Source: JAAZIN01 sp964464625
Lineage (GTDB): Bacteria > Bacillota > Dethiobacteria > DTU022
Length of the DNA: 64,000 nucleotides
Reading direction: 5' to 3'
NCBI GenBank assembly: GCA_964464625.1
Contig: CAYXKD010000006.1
Location: forward strand, 1 to 64,000
Shown: positions 24,507 through 33,464 of the stretch, piece after piece
How positions within the stretch are numbered: position 1 is the first letter of the stretch
Layout of the letters: each line of letters starts with the position of its first letter
Translations under genes and position numbers: made by a program
The notes under the pieces: model-generated
Told to the model about the DNA's origin: nothing
Seen by the model: only the letters and a program-made list of their open reading frames with translations
The model's database searches: none

Positions 24507-25466
24507 GTGCAAAAAGAGATTTTGCAGACAGTGCTGATAGCTTTTGCAATCAGCGTTATAGTCTGTCCTCTCTACATCAGGATGCAGCGGCGTCGCCGGC
24601 TGGGCCAGCAGATCCGCATTGATGGCCCCAGCCGCCACCTGAAGAAGGCGGGGACACCAACCTCGGGCGGTGTGGTTTTCCTTATTTCCGCTCTGTGCGC
24701 CCTCCTTATTGCGGGCAAGTTCAACATCCGCCTTTGGCTTGCCCTAGTGCTAACCCTGGGCAGTGCTTTCATAGGGTGGCTCGACGATTACATGAAGATG
24801 GTGCACGGCTCATCGCTGGGCTTAAAAGCGCGTGACAAGATTTCCGGACAGGCTCTGCTTACCATATTTTTTACTGCTTTGCTCTATCTTTTCGGAGAGT
24901 ACAATTCTGCGGTAGAGCTGCCTTTTAGCAATATAACCATTGAGATGGGCTGGTTTTATCCCGTCTTTATCTTTGTAATTATTATTTCAACTGTAAATGC
25001 CGTCAACCTTACTGACGGCATCGATGGATTGGCTACCGGAACAGCGATTATCGCACTGCTGGCCTTTCTCTATATTGCCCTGGAGAGCGCTCTTCCCAGC
25101 CTGGTTCTCTTCTGCGGGGCACTTATCGGAGCTTCTTTTGGCTTTCTTTTGTACAACCTCCACCCGGCCCGTATATTTATGGGCGACGCCGGTTCACTGG
25201 GCCTGGGCGGTGCCCTCGCCGCGGTGGCCATCCTGACGAAAGCGGAATTTCTGCTGGTGGTGATCGGGGGGATCTATGTAATCGAGGCAATCTCCGTAAT
25301 CCTACAGGTTTTAAGTTTTCAACTGGCAGGGCGGCGTATCCTCTTGATGGCTCCATTGCACCATCATTTTGAACTTAAGGGATGGAGCGAGTGGCGGGTG
25401 GTAATCGCTTTCTGGGGGGTAACTTTTATTTTTGCCCTGATCGGGCTTCTCGAATGGCGGTTGTAA
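24507..25466 (+). CDS. mraY: phospho-MurNAc-pentapeptide translocase
   Basis: MraY transfers phospho-MurNAc-pentapeptide to undecaprenyl phosphate, forming lipid I at the membrane. The 319 residues contain about ten hydrophobic helices. Catalytic signatures are LDDYMKM, NAVNLTDGIDGLATG, FMGDAGSLGLGG and APLHHHFELKGWSEWRVV. The start is GTG 24507, three bases after the murF stop. Confidence 0.96.
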   Translation: MQKEILQTVLIAFAISVIVCPLYIRMQRRRRLGQQIRIDGPSRHLKKAGTPTSGGVVFLISALCALLIAGKFNIRLWLALVLTLGSAFIGWLDDYMKMVHGSSLGLKARDKISGQALLTIFFTALLYLFGEYNSAVELPFSNITIEMGWFYPVFIFVIIISTVNAVNLTDGIDGLATGTAIIALLAFLYIALESALPSLVLFCGALIGASFGFLLYNLHPARIFMGDAGSLGLGGALAAVAILTKAEFLLVVIGGIYVIEAISVILQVLSFQLAGRRILLMAPLHHHFELKGWSEWRVVIAFWGVTFIFALIGLLEWRL

Positions 25467-25489
25467 TGTGAAGAGAGGGGCTGTGATGG

Positions 25490-26884
25490 TTGATCGATCT
25501 CATTCGTGAGGGAACTGTCATCGTGGTGGGGCTTGCCCGCAGCGGGATAGCTGCGGCAAAGCTGCTGGCAGGGCTGGGAGCCTCCAGGATGATCCTTAAT
25601 GACAGCCGGCCCGCCGCCGAACTGGAGCAGGAGCTGAACCTGTTGAAAAACTACGGTTGCCTGGAGGTGGTGACAGGGGGCAACCCGCCGGAACTGGTTG
25701 CTCCCGGAGTAACCCTGGTGATCAAAAGCCCGGGAATTCCGCCGGGACTGGAGCTGTTTAAAAGATCGGCAGCGTTGCAAATACCGGTTTTATCCGAGAT
25801 CGAGCTGGCATATGCTTTTATAAAAGCCCCCATCGTCGGGATTACAGGGAGCAATGGGAAGACCACAACCACTGCGCTGGTGGCGGAGATGCTTGCCGAA
25901 GCCCGCTTCAACAATACCATGGCTGCCGGCAATATCGGGGTTCCGCTCTGCGAGGCTGTGGGCCGTACAGATGGGGCGGGAGCAGTGGTGGCGGAGTTGA
26001 GCAGTTTTCAGCTTGCCGACATCCTGAATTTTCGGCCGGCGGTAGCTCTGTTTTTGAATTTTTCGGAGGATCATATTGATTATCACGGCAGCGTGGAAGG
26101 ATACTACCGTGCCAAGGTGCGTCTGTTCGAGAATCAGGGGGCGGGTGATTTTGCGGTGCTCAATGCTTCCGATCCTGCCGTTGCCCGGCTGGAGGAGGAT
26201 GTGCGGGCAGAGCTGCTCTGGTTTGCCCGCGGTCCGGTGAAGCGCGGGGCAGGTATCGCTGAGGGGCAGGTGGCTCTCTTTAATGATGGCCGGACCGTTG
26301 CATTTATCTGTCCTGCAGGCGAGGTGGCCTTGCCGGGTGAGCATAACCTGGAGAATGCCCTTGCTGCTGCTGCTGCGGCCTGGGCGGCCGGTGCGGCGCC
26401 GGAGGCGATCGGCAGGGTGCTCCGCCGGTTTAAAGCCATTGCCCACCGCCTTGAATTTGTGGCTGAGATAGGCGGTGTAGAGTTCATCAACGATTCAAAA
26501 GGGACTAATCCGGGGGCTGTGATCAGGGCGCTGCGATCATTTCCCGGGAAAAAGAAAATCCTCATCGCCGGGGGCAGGGATAAGGGGAGCGATTTTTCGG
26601 AACTGGCTCAGGTAATTAGGAAGGAGGTAAAGGCGCTGATTCTCTTTGGGGAATCCAGGGCTAAACTGGCCCGGGCAGCTGCCGAAGCGGGATTTACTGC
26701 CTTTTATGAGGCAGTTACGCTGGGGGAAGCAGTGGTAGAAGCCTGGTCCCGTGCCCGGCCCGGGGAGATGGTTCTGCTCTCACCTGCCTGCACCAGTTGG
26801 GATCAGTTTACCGATTACGAGGCCCGGGGGGAGCATTTCAAGGAGCTGGTTTATCAATTGTGCGAGAAAGAAGGCAAAGCATGA
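25490..26884 (+). CDS. murD: UDP-MurNAc-L-Ala:D-Glu ligase
   Basis: MurD adds D-glutamate to UDP-MurNAc-L-Ala. It has an N-terminal nucleotide-sugar Rossmann domain (VIVVGLARSGIAAAKLL), the ATP loop GITGSNGKTTTTAL, NFSEDHIDYH, INDSKGTNPGA and LLSPACTSWDQF near the end. The length is 464 residues. TTG 25490 is the start, about nine bases after GAGAGGGG. The stop overlaps the next start as ATGA. Confidence 0.95.
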   Translation: MIDLIREGTVIVVGLARSGIAAAKLLAGLGASRMILNDSRPAAELEQELNLLKNYGCLEVVTGGNPPELVAPGVTLVIKSPGIPPGLELFKRSAALQIPVLSEIELAYAFIKAPIVGITGSNGKTTTTALVAEMLAEARFNNTMAAGNIGVPLCEAVGRTDGAGAVVAELSSFQLADILNFRPAVALFLNFSEDHIDYHGSVEGYYRAKVRLFENQGAGDFAVLNASDPAVARLEEDVRAELLWFARGPVKRGAGIAEGQVALFNDGRTVAFICPAGEVALPGEHNLENALAAAAAAWAAGAAPEAIGRVLRRFKAIAHRLEFVAEIGGVEFINDSKGTNPGAVIRALRSFPGKKKILIAGGRDKGSDFSELAQVIRKEVKALILFGESRAKLARAAAEAGFTAFYEAVTLGEAVVEAWSRARPGEMVLLSPACTSWDQFTDYEARGEHFKELVYQLCEKEGKA

Positions 26885-27984
26885 AAAAGAAAGAGCGCCG
26901 CGATCCCGATTATGCGCTGGTCCTGGTAACATTTCTGCTGCTGGGGATCGGTCTTGTGATGATCTTCAGCGCCAGCTATATCATCGCCGAAGAGGAGCAG
27001 GGTGATCCTTATTATTTTCTGCGGCGCCAGGCGATCTGGATAGCTCTGGGCCTGGTTACGATGTATTTCGTCTCCCGGGTAGATTACTGGAAGCTGCGCC
27101 GCCTTTCACCTATACTCATTCTGTTCAGTTTTGTTATCCTTGTTTTTATCTTTACGGGACTGGGCACCGATATGGGGACGGGTGCAAAACGCTGGCTCAT
27201 CCTGGGCGCTTTTACCTTTCAACCTGCCGAATTCTGCAAGCTTTCTTTTGTTCTTTTTACCGCTGCCTTCATGAGCAGCCGCAACCTGAGGATAAAGAAA
27301 TTCTGGTCGAGCAGTTTCATCCCTCTGATGCTGGCGGGGGCTGCTTTCCTCCTGATTATCAAACAACCCGACCTGGGCAGTGCCCTGATTCTATTGGTAG
27401 GTACTGTTGTAATCATCCTGCTTGCAGGGATGCCTTTCAAGCATGCCCTTATGCTGGGGCTCGTCTCACTGCCAGCCCTGGTGCTTATTACCATAAGCAA
27501 GCCTTACCGGCTCGAGCGTCTTTTTGCTTTCAGGGATCCCTGGGCTGATCCCAGCGATACAGGATATCATATTATTCAATCTCTTTATGCCCTGGGGCCG
27601 GGCTATTTATTTGGGGTGGGGCTGGGGCGGAGCCGTCAGAAGCTCTACTACCTGCCTTTTCCGTATAATGATTTTATCTTCGCCGTTATCGGCGAAGAAC
27701 TTGGTTTTGTCGGCGCTACAGTGGTTCTGCTGCTATTTTTTGTGCTCATGTGGCGCGGTTTGAAAATCTCGTTAACGGCGCCCGATACCTTCGGGAGCCT
27801 GCTGGCCGCTGGAATTACGGCCATGCTGGCTTTGCAGGTGCTAATCAATATCGGCATGGTTACAGGCTCGCTGCCTGTGACGGGCATCAACCTGCCGCTT
27901 ATCAGCGCCGGAGGAAGTTCGGTATTCTTTAACCTTGTAAGCCTGGGAATTCTGCTGAATGTTTCGCGGCACTGCCAGCAGTAA
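26881..27984 (+). CDS. ftsW: SEDS glycosyltransferase FtsW/SpoVE
   Basis: This is a SEDS-family membrane protein that polymerises glycan strands from lipid II with its partner class B PBP, which here could be the SpoVD-type protein encoded upstream. About ten hydrophobic segments are seen, with family motifs KRWLILGAFTFQPAEFCKL and the C-terminal NIGMVTGSLPVTGINLPLISAGGSS. Start at ATG 26881 (367 residues), overlapping murD. Position alone cannot tell vegetative FtsW from sporulation SpoVE. Confidence 0.9.
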   Translation: MKKKERRDPDYALVLVTFLLLGIGLVMIFSASYIIAEEEQGDPYYFLRRQAIWIALGLVTMYFVSRVDYWKLRRLSPILILFSFVILVFIFTGLGTDMGTGAKRWLILGAFTFQPAEFCKLSFVLFTAAFMSSRNLRIKKFWSSSFIPLMLAGAAFLLIIKQPDLGSALILLVGTVVIILLAGMPFKHALMLGLVSLPALVLITISKPYRLERLFAFRDPWADPSDTGYHIIQSLYALGPGYLFGVGLGRSRQKLYYLPFPYNDFIFAVIGEELGFVGATVVLLLFFVLMWRGLKISLTAPDTFGSLLAAGITAMLALQVLINIGMVTGSLPVTGINLPLISAGGSSVFFNLVSLGILLNVSRHCQQ

Positions 27985-28012
27985 GCCAGGCAAGAAGGGA
28001 GGGCAAAAGCCG

Positions 28013-29116
28013 GTGCGGATGATCATTACCGGGGGTGGGACAGGCGGTCATATCTACCCCGCTCTTGCTGTGGCGCGCTATGTCAGGGAGCAGAATCCTT
28101 CGGCGAAGCTTCTTTACGTGGGCAGCGCAAAGGGGCTGGAAATGAAAATTGTCCCTGCAGCGGGTTTTGATCTGGAGACGGTCCCGGCAAGCGGTTTCGG
28201 GCGAAGCCTGCGTCATCTCGGGCCTTTCACCCGCGATCTGATGCGAGGCCTTTCCAGAGCCCGCCGGATTATGGCCTCCTTTCAGCCCGATGTTGTCTTC
28301 GGCACAGGCGGCTATGTTTCGGCTCCGGTGATGCTGGCGGCGCTGCTGGCAGGGCGCCCGGCAGCGTTGCATGAACAGAATGCGCAGCCCGGTCTGGCAA
28401 ATCGCATGCTTGCGCCGCTGGTGCAGCGGGTCTGCCTCTCTTTTGAGGAGTCGCGCAGTGCTTTCCCGCGCCGCAGCAGGATTGTCTTTACGGGCAACCC
28501 CCGTGCCAGTGAAGTGACTGCGGTGGATCGCGCTGCAGCACAGGATAAGCTAAAAATAGATCCATCTTTGAAGACGATTCTTATTTACGGTGGCAGCCGG
28601 GGGGCTTTAAAAATCAACAAGGTGGTTGTTGATTTGCTTAAGGATGGCCGGCTTCCGCCGGCAACGCAGCTTATTTACATAACTGGCGAGATCTACTACG
28701 AGCAGGTCAGAGAGCAGCTGGGATTTTTGCCGCAAAGGGGCCGCCTTTATCCCTATTTAGATGAAATGCCCGCCGCACTGGCTGCTGCGGACCTGGTGGT
28801 TACCCGCGCCGGTGCCACCACCATGGCTGAAATTACCGCCCTGGGGCTTCCGGCAATACTCATACCCTCGCCCAATGTGGTGAACAACCACCAGTACCAC
28901 AATGCCCGCCTTCTGGAGAAAGCGGGAGCGGCGCTGCTCATTGAAGAGAAAGATTTCAATTCCTACCGTCTGCAGCGCGAACTGGGCAGGCTCAGTGCAG
29001 ATGAGGCTTTGCTGGAGCGAATGGCCCGGGCCGGGGCGAAGCTGGCTGTCCCCGATGCTTCTTCGCGACTCTACCGCTGCTTATGTGAAATAGCGGGGGC
29101 GGCAGGGGAAAACTAA
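28013..29116 (+). CDS. murG: lipid II synthase MurG
   Basis: MurG transfers GlcNAc to lipid I, giving lipid II. It is a GT-B fold enzyme with the N-terminal loop ITGGGTGGHIYPALA, FGTGGYVSAPV, YGGSRGA and the UDP-binding TRAGATTMAEITALGLP. I start at GTG 28013 behind AAGGGAGGG (367 residues); ATG 28019 is an alternative. An ATG at 27959 lies inside ftsW and would add unrelated residues. Only 52 bases separate it from murB; murC, found here in many Firmicutes, is absent. Confidence 0.95.
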   Translation: MRMIITGGGTGGHIYPALAVARYVREQNPSAKLLYVGSAKGLEMKIVPAAGFDLETVPASGFGRSLRHLGPFTRDLMRGLSRARRIMASFQPDVVFGTGGYVSAPVMLAALLAGRPAALHEQNAQPGLANRMLAPLVQRVCLSFEESRSAFPRRSRIVFTGNPRASEVTAVDRAAAQDKLKIDPSLKTILIYGGSRGALKINKVVVDLLKDGRLPPATQLIYITGEIYYEQVREQLGFLPQRGRLYPYLDEMPAALAAADLVVTRAGATTMAEITALGLPAILIPSPNVVNNHQYHNARLLEKAGAALLIEEKDFNSYRLQRELGRLSADEALLERMARAGAKLAVPDASSRLYRCLCEIAGAAGEN

Positions 29117-29168
29117 CATAAAGAGCTGCTTGCGCATAGAATAAATTACCCTGATGGAGGGCTGAACT

Positions 29169-30065
29169 TTGAATGTGGAGCAAGAGCTGGGTCCGCGTCT
29201 CAGTGCCGGGATAAAAAAAGATGAACCCATGTCGCTACATACATCATGGCGGGCCGGGGGGTGTGCAGATTACTACGCCGTCCCCGCAAACAGGGATGAA
29301 CTGCTCGAGATTGTCCGCTTTGCAGATCGAAGGGGACTGCCGCTTTTTGTGCTGGGTAAGGGAACGAACCTGCTGGTGCGCGACGGTGGTATCAGAGGGC
29401 TGGTGGTTCAGATTGGTGAGCCTTTCAGCTATATTCACCGGGAAGGGGAATCTCTGCGGGCAGGTTCGGGAACGCTGCTGACCTCCCTGGCTCATGCAGC
29501 GGTCAAAGAGAGATTGCGCGGTCTCAGCTTTGCCGCCGGTATTCCCGGCTCACTGGGAGGTGCCCTGGTGATGAATGCAGGCGCTTTCGGCAACTATATG
29601 GGAGCCCTGGTACAGGAGGTTACCATGATCCGCCCCGGGGGTGATCTGTTCTGCCTGAGACGGGAGAATATTGTTTTCAGTTACCGTGAAAGCAATCTGT
29701 CCGGCCAGGGAATCATCGTGGAGGCACTGCTCAAGCTGGAGGAGGGGGATGGAGAGAGCCTGCAGAGAGAAGTAGATCACTTCTTTGCCGAAAGGCGGCG
29801 CCGCCACCCCTCACTGCCCAATGCCGGCAGCGTTTTTCGCAATCCTCCCGGTAATCCTGCGGGGGGACTCATAGAGGCTGCAGGCTGCAAGGGACTTTCC
29901 GCAGGAACCGCCCGGGTTTCCGAGAAGCATGCCAACTTTATTGTCAATGAAGGCGGGGCTTCTGCCGGGGACATTGAAACTCTTATCGAGGCGGTGCGGA
30001 GGAAGGTGAAAGAGAGGTTCGGCATAGAGCTGCAGACGGAAGTCAGGGTTATAGGTGAGAGATAA
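29169..30065 (+). CDS. murB: UDP-N-acetylenolpyruvoylglucosamine reductase
   Basis: MurB reduces the enolpyruvyl group to lactate, making UDP-MurNAc; it is an FAD enzyme using NADPH. The FAD-binding LGKGTNLLVRDGG, GIPGSLGGALVMNAGAFG, FSYRES and SVFRNPPG with its catalytic Ser are present. The 298 residues match the Firmicute type. TTG 29169 follows GGAGG with 8-base spacing. Confidence 0.95.
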   Translation: MNVEQELGPRLSAGIKKDEPMSLHTSWRAGGCADYYAVPANRDELLEIVRFADRRGLPLFVLGKGTNLLVRDGGIRGLVVQIGEPFSYIHREGESLRAGSGTLLTSLAHAAVKERLRGLSFAAGIPGSLGGALVMNAGAFGNYMGALVQEVTMIRPGGDLFCLRRENIVFSYRESNLSGQGIIVEALLKLEEGDGESLQREVDHFFAERRRRHPSLPNAGSVFRNPPGNPAGGLIEAAGCKGLSAGTARVSEKHANFIVNEGGASAGDIETLIEAVRRKVKERFGIELQTEVRVIGER

Positions 30066-30085
30066 ACATATGGGAGTGGAATTGT

Positions 30086-31363
30086 GTGAGCAGCTATTTT
30101 GTACGGGGAGGCCCCCCCCTTGAAGGAAAAATTGCGGTGCACGGCGCGAAAAATTCCATACTGCCAGTTCTGGCAGCTTCATTGCTCAATGGAACCAGGG
30201 AGAAAATCAGGCTAAAAAAGGTTCCGGCGCTCTATGATGTCAAGGCCATGGTCTCCATTCTTACCGGTTTGGGGGCGGAGGTTGAACACGACGGAGAGGA
30301 TCTGCTTCTGCAAACGGCCGGTGTGGATAGTTTCCATGTTCCCGGAGAGCTGATGCGGGAGATGCGCTCAAGCATATTCCTGATGGGCCCGCTGTTGGCC
30401 AGGATGGGTCGTGCGCAGCTCTGCTATCCAGGCGGCTGTGCCATTGGAATGCGTCCCATAAATCTGCATATCGAAGGTTTGCGGAAACTGGGTGCGGTGA
30501 TCGAGGAAAAAGATGAATATATTGAAGCCCGGGGGAGGCTCCGCGGCGGAGAGATTAATCTGGATTATCCCAGCGTAGGGGCTACGGAGAATATAATACT
30601 GGCTGCTGTCACCGCACGCGGCGAAACGGTCATTCGCAATGCCGCCTGCGAACCGGAAATTGTCGATTTGCAGAATTTCTTAAATACGCTGGGAGCCAGG
30701 GTGAAAGGCGCGGGCAGCCCTGTGGTCAGGATCAGGGGAGTGGGCTCTCTGCACGGCGGCAGTTACCATGTTTACCCTGATCGCATAGTTGCCGGGACAT
30801 TTTTGCTGGCCGGAGCGATCACCCGCGGCACTGTGACTGTGGAGGGTGTCAACCCCGATCACCTGGGTTCCCTTCTTAGACTGCTCGATCAGGGCGGCGC
30901 TGCGGTAACGGTTTTGGGAGAGGCAGTTACGGTTTCCGCAGAGCGGCTGAAGGCGATTCCTCGCGTTGAGACCAAACCTTACCCGGGGTTTCCCACCGAT
31001 TTGCAGCCGCCTCTTGTAGCCTGCCTGACCCTGGCACGGGGCAGCAGCACCATGATCGAGCATGTTTTTAAAGGGCGCTTCCATCATGTTGCTGAATTGC
31101 GTAAAATGGGGGCACAGATCAATGTTCGCGGCCACAGGGCGGTGATCAACGGAGTGGGCGCTTTAAAGGGCGCTACTGTTACAGCTGCCGATTTACGGGC
31201 CGGCGCCGCTTTGGTTCTGGCGGCACTGGCGGCAAGGGGGGAAAGCAGGATCCTGGGAATTCATCATATTGAACGGGGCTACGAAAGGATGCCCGAGGCG
31301 TTGCGCTCACTGGGAGCCAGAATATTCAGGGAAAAAGATGTGAAAAGGGAGGCGGTATTTTGA
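30086..31363 (+). CDS. murA: UDP-GlcNAc 1-carboxyvinyltransferase
   Basis: MurA starts peptidoglycan synthesis by transferring enolpyruvate from PEP to UDP-GlcNAc. The KNSILP loop near the N-terminus and the active-site Cys loop PGGCAIGMRPI are intact, so the classical fosfomycin target cysteine is present. The length is 425 residues. The GTG start at 30086 follows GGGAGTGGA. Its stop overlaps the divIB start (TTGA). Confidence 0.96.
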   Translation: MSSYFVRGGPPLEGKIAVHGAKNSILPVLAASLLNGTREKIRLKKVPALYDVKAMVSILTGLGAEVEHDGEDLLLQTAGVDSFHVPGELMREMRSSIFLMGPLLARMGRAQLCYPGGCAIGMRPINLHIEGLRKLGAVIEEKDEYIEARGRLRGGEINLDYPSVGATENIILAAVTARGETVIRNAACEPEIVDLQNFLNTLGARVKGAGSPVVRIRGVGSLHGGSYHVYPDRIVAGTFLLAGAITRGTVTVEGVNPDHLGSLLRLLDQGGAAVTVLGEAVTVSAERLKAIPRVETKPYPGFPTDLQPPLVACLTLARGSSTMIEHVFKGRFHHVAELRKMGAQINVRGHRAVINGVGALKGATVTAADLRAGAALVLAALAARGESRILGIHHIERGYERMPEALRSLGARIFREKDVKREAVF

Positions 31364-32115
31364 AAGGCCGGCTCAGGCTGGCGCAACCAGCCCCCAGAAA
31401 AAAAGGCCGCCTCTCTTTGAAGAGGATTTTAATGATTTTCCTCTTTTTAGGCGCCGCTTTACTGATCTTCTGGGCCGGAGAAAATTTTTTCCAGGTGGAG
31501 GAGATCACCGTTACCGGTGCTGTGCGCCTCAGTGAAGCGGAGGTGATCTCCTTAAGCGGGATTAAAAAGGGGACAGGCCTCCTGCTGCTGTCTGGCGGAA
31601 GAGTGGAAAAAAAAGTGGCTTCTCATCCTGCGGTCCGCTCAGTGACAGTTAAAAAGCATCTTCCGGAAACTGTACGGATCGCTCTGCAGGAGCGGGAAGA
31701 GGCAGGCTCCCTTCTTGATCAGCAACGCTTCTGGCTTATCGATGGGGAAGGAGTCCTTTTTGCGGAACAGACCCTTCCAGCAGAGGGGCTGCCGGTGATT
31801 ACCGGGGCCACGGCGGCGGAGATCAGCATGGGGGAACCTTTGGACCATGCGGAAAAAAGCGCAGCTTTACGAATTTTTTTAAAAGCGCTGTTCCAGGTTC
31901 CGATGTTGAAGCCGGCGGAATTGAATTTAACCGATCCGCAGGATCTCGTTCTTTATACAGCAGAGGGATGCATGGTGTTCCTTGGAGACAGTGAAAAAAT
32001 GACTGAGAAGCTCATTTTGCTCCAGGCTTTTCTGCAGGAGGGCCGGAGAGGCAATTGTCTTGATCTGCGTGCGGGAGATCGGCTTGTTGTGGTCTCCGGT
32101 AAGAATGGCGAGTAA
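31360..32115 (+). CDS. ftsQ: cell division protein DivIB/FtsQ
   Basis: This is a bitopic divisome protein that binds FtsL and DivIC. A basic cytoplasmic tail of about 22 residues is followed by a membrane helix (ILMIFLFLGAALLIFWAG). A POTRA domain (FQVEEITVTGAVRLSEAEVISLSGI, then VRSVTVKKHLPETVRIALQER) and the beta domain come next. The 251 residues are typical. TTG 31360 lies in the murA stop region, indicating coupling. Confidence 0.9.
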   Translation: MKGRLRLAQPAPRKKGRLSLKRILMIFLFLGAALLIFWAGENFFQVEEITVTGAVRLSEAEVISLSGIKKGTGLLLLSGGRVEKKVASHPAVRSVTVKKHLPETVRIALQEREEAGSLLDQQRFWLIDGEGVLFAEQTLPAEGLPVITGATAAEISMGEPLDHAEKSAALRIFLKALFQVPMLKPAELNLTDPQDLVLYTAEGCMVFLGDSEKMTEKLILLQAFLQEGRRGNCLDLRAGDRLVVVSGKNGE

Positions 32116-32199
32116 AAATTTGTCGTTGTTAGCGGAAATATGAAGGGGAATAATTATGCAATGTGGAATTGAAAGCAGGAAGGGTAAGGGGGTGTAGAA

Positions 32200-33429
32200 A
32201 TGGTTCGAAAAAACTATCTTATTGGTATCGATGTTGGCACAACCCAGGTTCGGGTGATTGTTGGGGAACCCCGCCCTGATGGCACAGTGAGCATAATCGG
32301 CCTGGGGTTGGCACCTTCCGAAGGCCTGAAAAAAGGAATTATTGTGGATCTGGAGTTGACTGTGGAGGCCATAGTTTCTGCCGCAGCTGAGGCCGAAAGA
32401 ATGTGCGGTTTCAAAATTGAATCTGCCTGTGTTGGCCTTCCAGGATTGAATACAGAACTTATTGGCAACCGCGGCGTGGTGGCGGTGCAATCTACTGATC
32501 GGGAGATCAGGGAGGAAGACCTGGAAAGGGTTTTGCAGGCTGCCCGGGTGATTGCTCTTTCTATCGATCGGGAAATTGTGGAGGTGATTCCCCGGGAATT
32601 CATAGTTGACGGCTATGACGGGATCCGTGATCCTGTTGGCATGCTGGGGGTTCGCCTGGAGGTTGATGCAATGGTCTTGACAAACCCCATCACCGCACTG
32701 CGCAACCTGACCCGGTGCGTTACACGGGCCGGAATCGGTGTGGCGGGTATGGTGTTGCAGCCCCTGGCCGCTGCTGAGGTCTCGCTGTCCGCTGATGAAA
32801 AGGAGCTCGGTGTCTTCCTTATTGACATAGGCGGTGGGACTACGGATATTGCTCTGTTTCAGCAGGGTAAACTGCAGCAGATTGCTGCATTGCCTGTTGG
32901 GGGCGATCACATTACCAGCGACCTTGCTATGGGCTTGCGAACAAGCTTTTTCACAGCAGAAAGTATAAAGATCGAGCATGGCAGCGCTCTTGCTTCTATG
33001 GCATCCGATGATGCTCATATTGAAATCAGCAGTGTTGGCAGCAGGGAGCGCCGGCATGTATCGCCCAAAGAGATCAGTCGCTATATTGAACCGCGGGTTC
33101 AGGAGCTCTTCCAGATTGTTCGTGAAGAGATGATTAAAATGGGTCAGCCCGGGCTTCCTCCTGCAGGAGCGGTGTTTACCGGCGGTGTTTCCCAGATGAG
33201 CGGGCTCATCGACCTGGCTTCTCTCTACTTTGAAAGCAATCAGGTGCGGCAGGCGGAATATGATTACGTGGGTATTCAGAATCCCATCTATACCAATGCC
33301 GCGGGTTTGCTCTACTACGCATACCGGCATCAACCCAGGTTGTACCAGGAGAGGGCAGGGGGCGGGCATAAAGCGAAACCGGGTTTATGGAAAAGAGCCA
33401 AAGACTGGCTGAACGAATTTATAGAATAA
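32200..33429 (+). CDS. ftsA: cell division protein FtsA
   Basis: FtsA is an actin-like ATPase that tethers FtsZ to the membrane. The N-terminal phosphate loop GIDVGTTQVRVIVGE, the second loop DIGGGTTDIALF and the adenosine motif FTGGVSQMSGL are seen, plus a C-terminal basic amphipathic tail (WKRAKDWLNEFIE) for membrane binding. The 409 residues are normal. It lies 84 bases after divIB with GGGGGTG upstream of the ATG, and just before ftsZ. Confidence 0.96.
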   Translation: MVRKNYLIGIDVGTTQVRVIVGEPRPDGTVSIIGLGLAPSEGLKKGIIVDLELTVEAIVSAAAEAERMCGFKIESACVGLPGLNTELIGNRGVVAVQSTDREIREEDLERVLQAARVIALSIDREIVEVIPREFIVDGYDGIRDPVGMLGVRLEVDAMVLTNPITALRNLTRCVTRAGIGVAGMVLQPLAAAEVSLSADEKELGVFLIDIGGGTTDIALFQQGKLQQIAALPVGGDHITSDLAMGLRTSFFTAESIKIEHGSALASMASDDAHIEISSVGSRERRHVSPKEISRYIEPRVQELFQIVREEMIKMGQPGLPPAGAVFTGGVSQMSGLIDLASLYFESNQVRQAEYDYVGIQNPIYTNAAGLLYYAYRHQPRLYQERAGGGHKAKPGLWKRAKDWLNEFIE

Positions 33430-33464
33430 AAGGTGCGATCCTCTGAAGGAGGTGCTCAGGAAAG

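Noticed and set aside
31927..33369. 480-codon open frame on the minus strand opposite ftsA
   Set aside because: An antisense shadow of ftsA; low-complexity composition (His, Asn, Gln rich) and no start signal.
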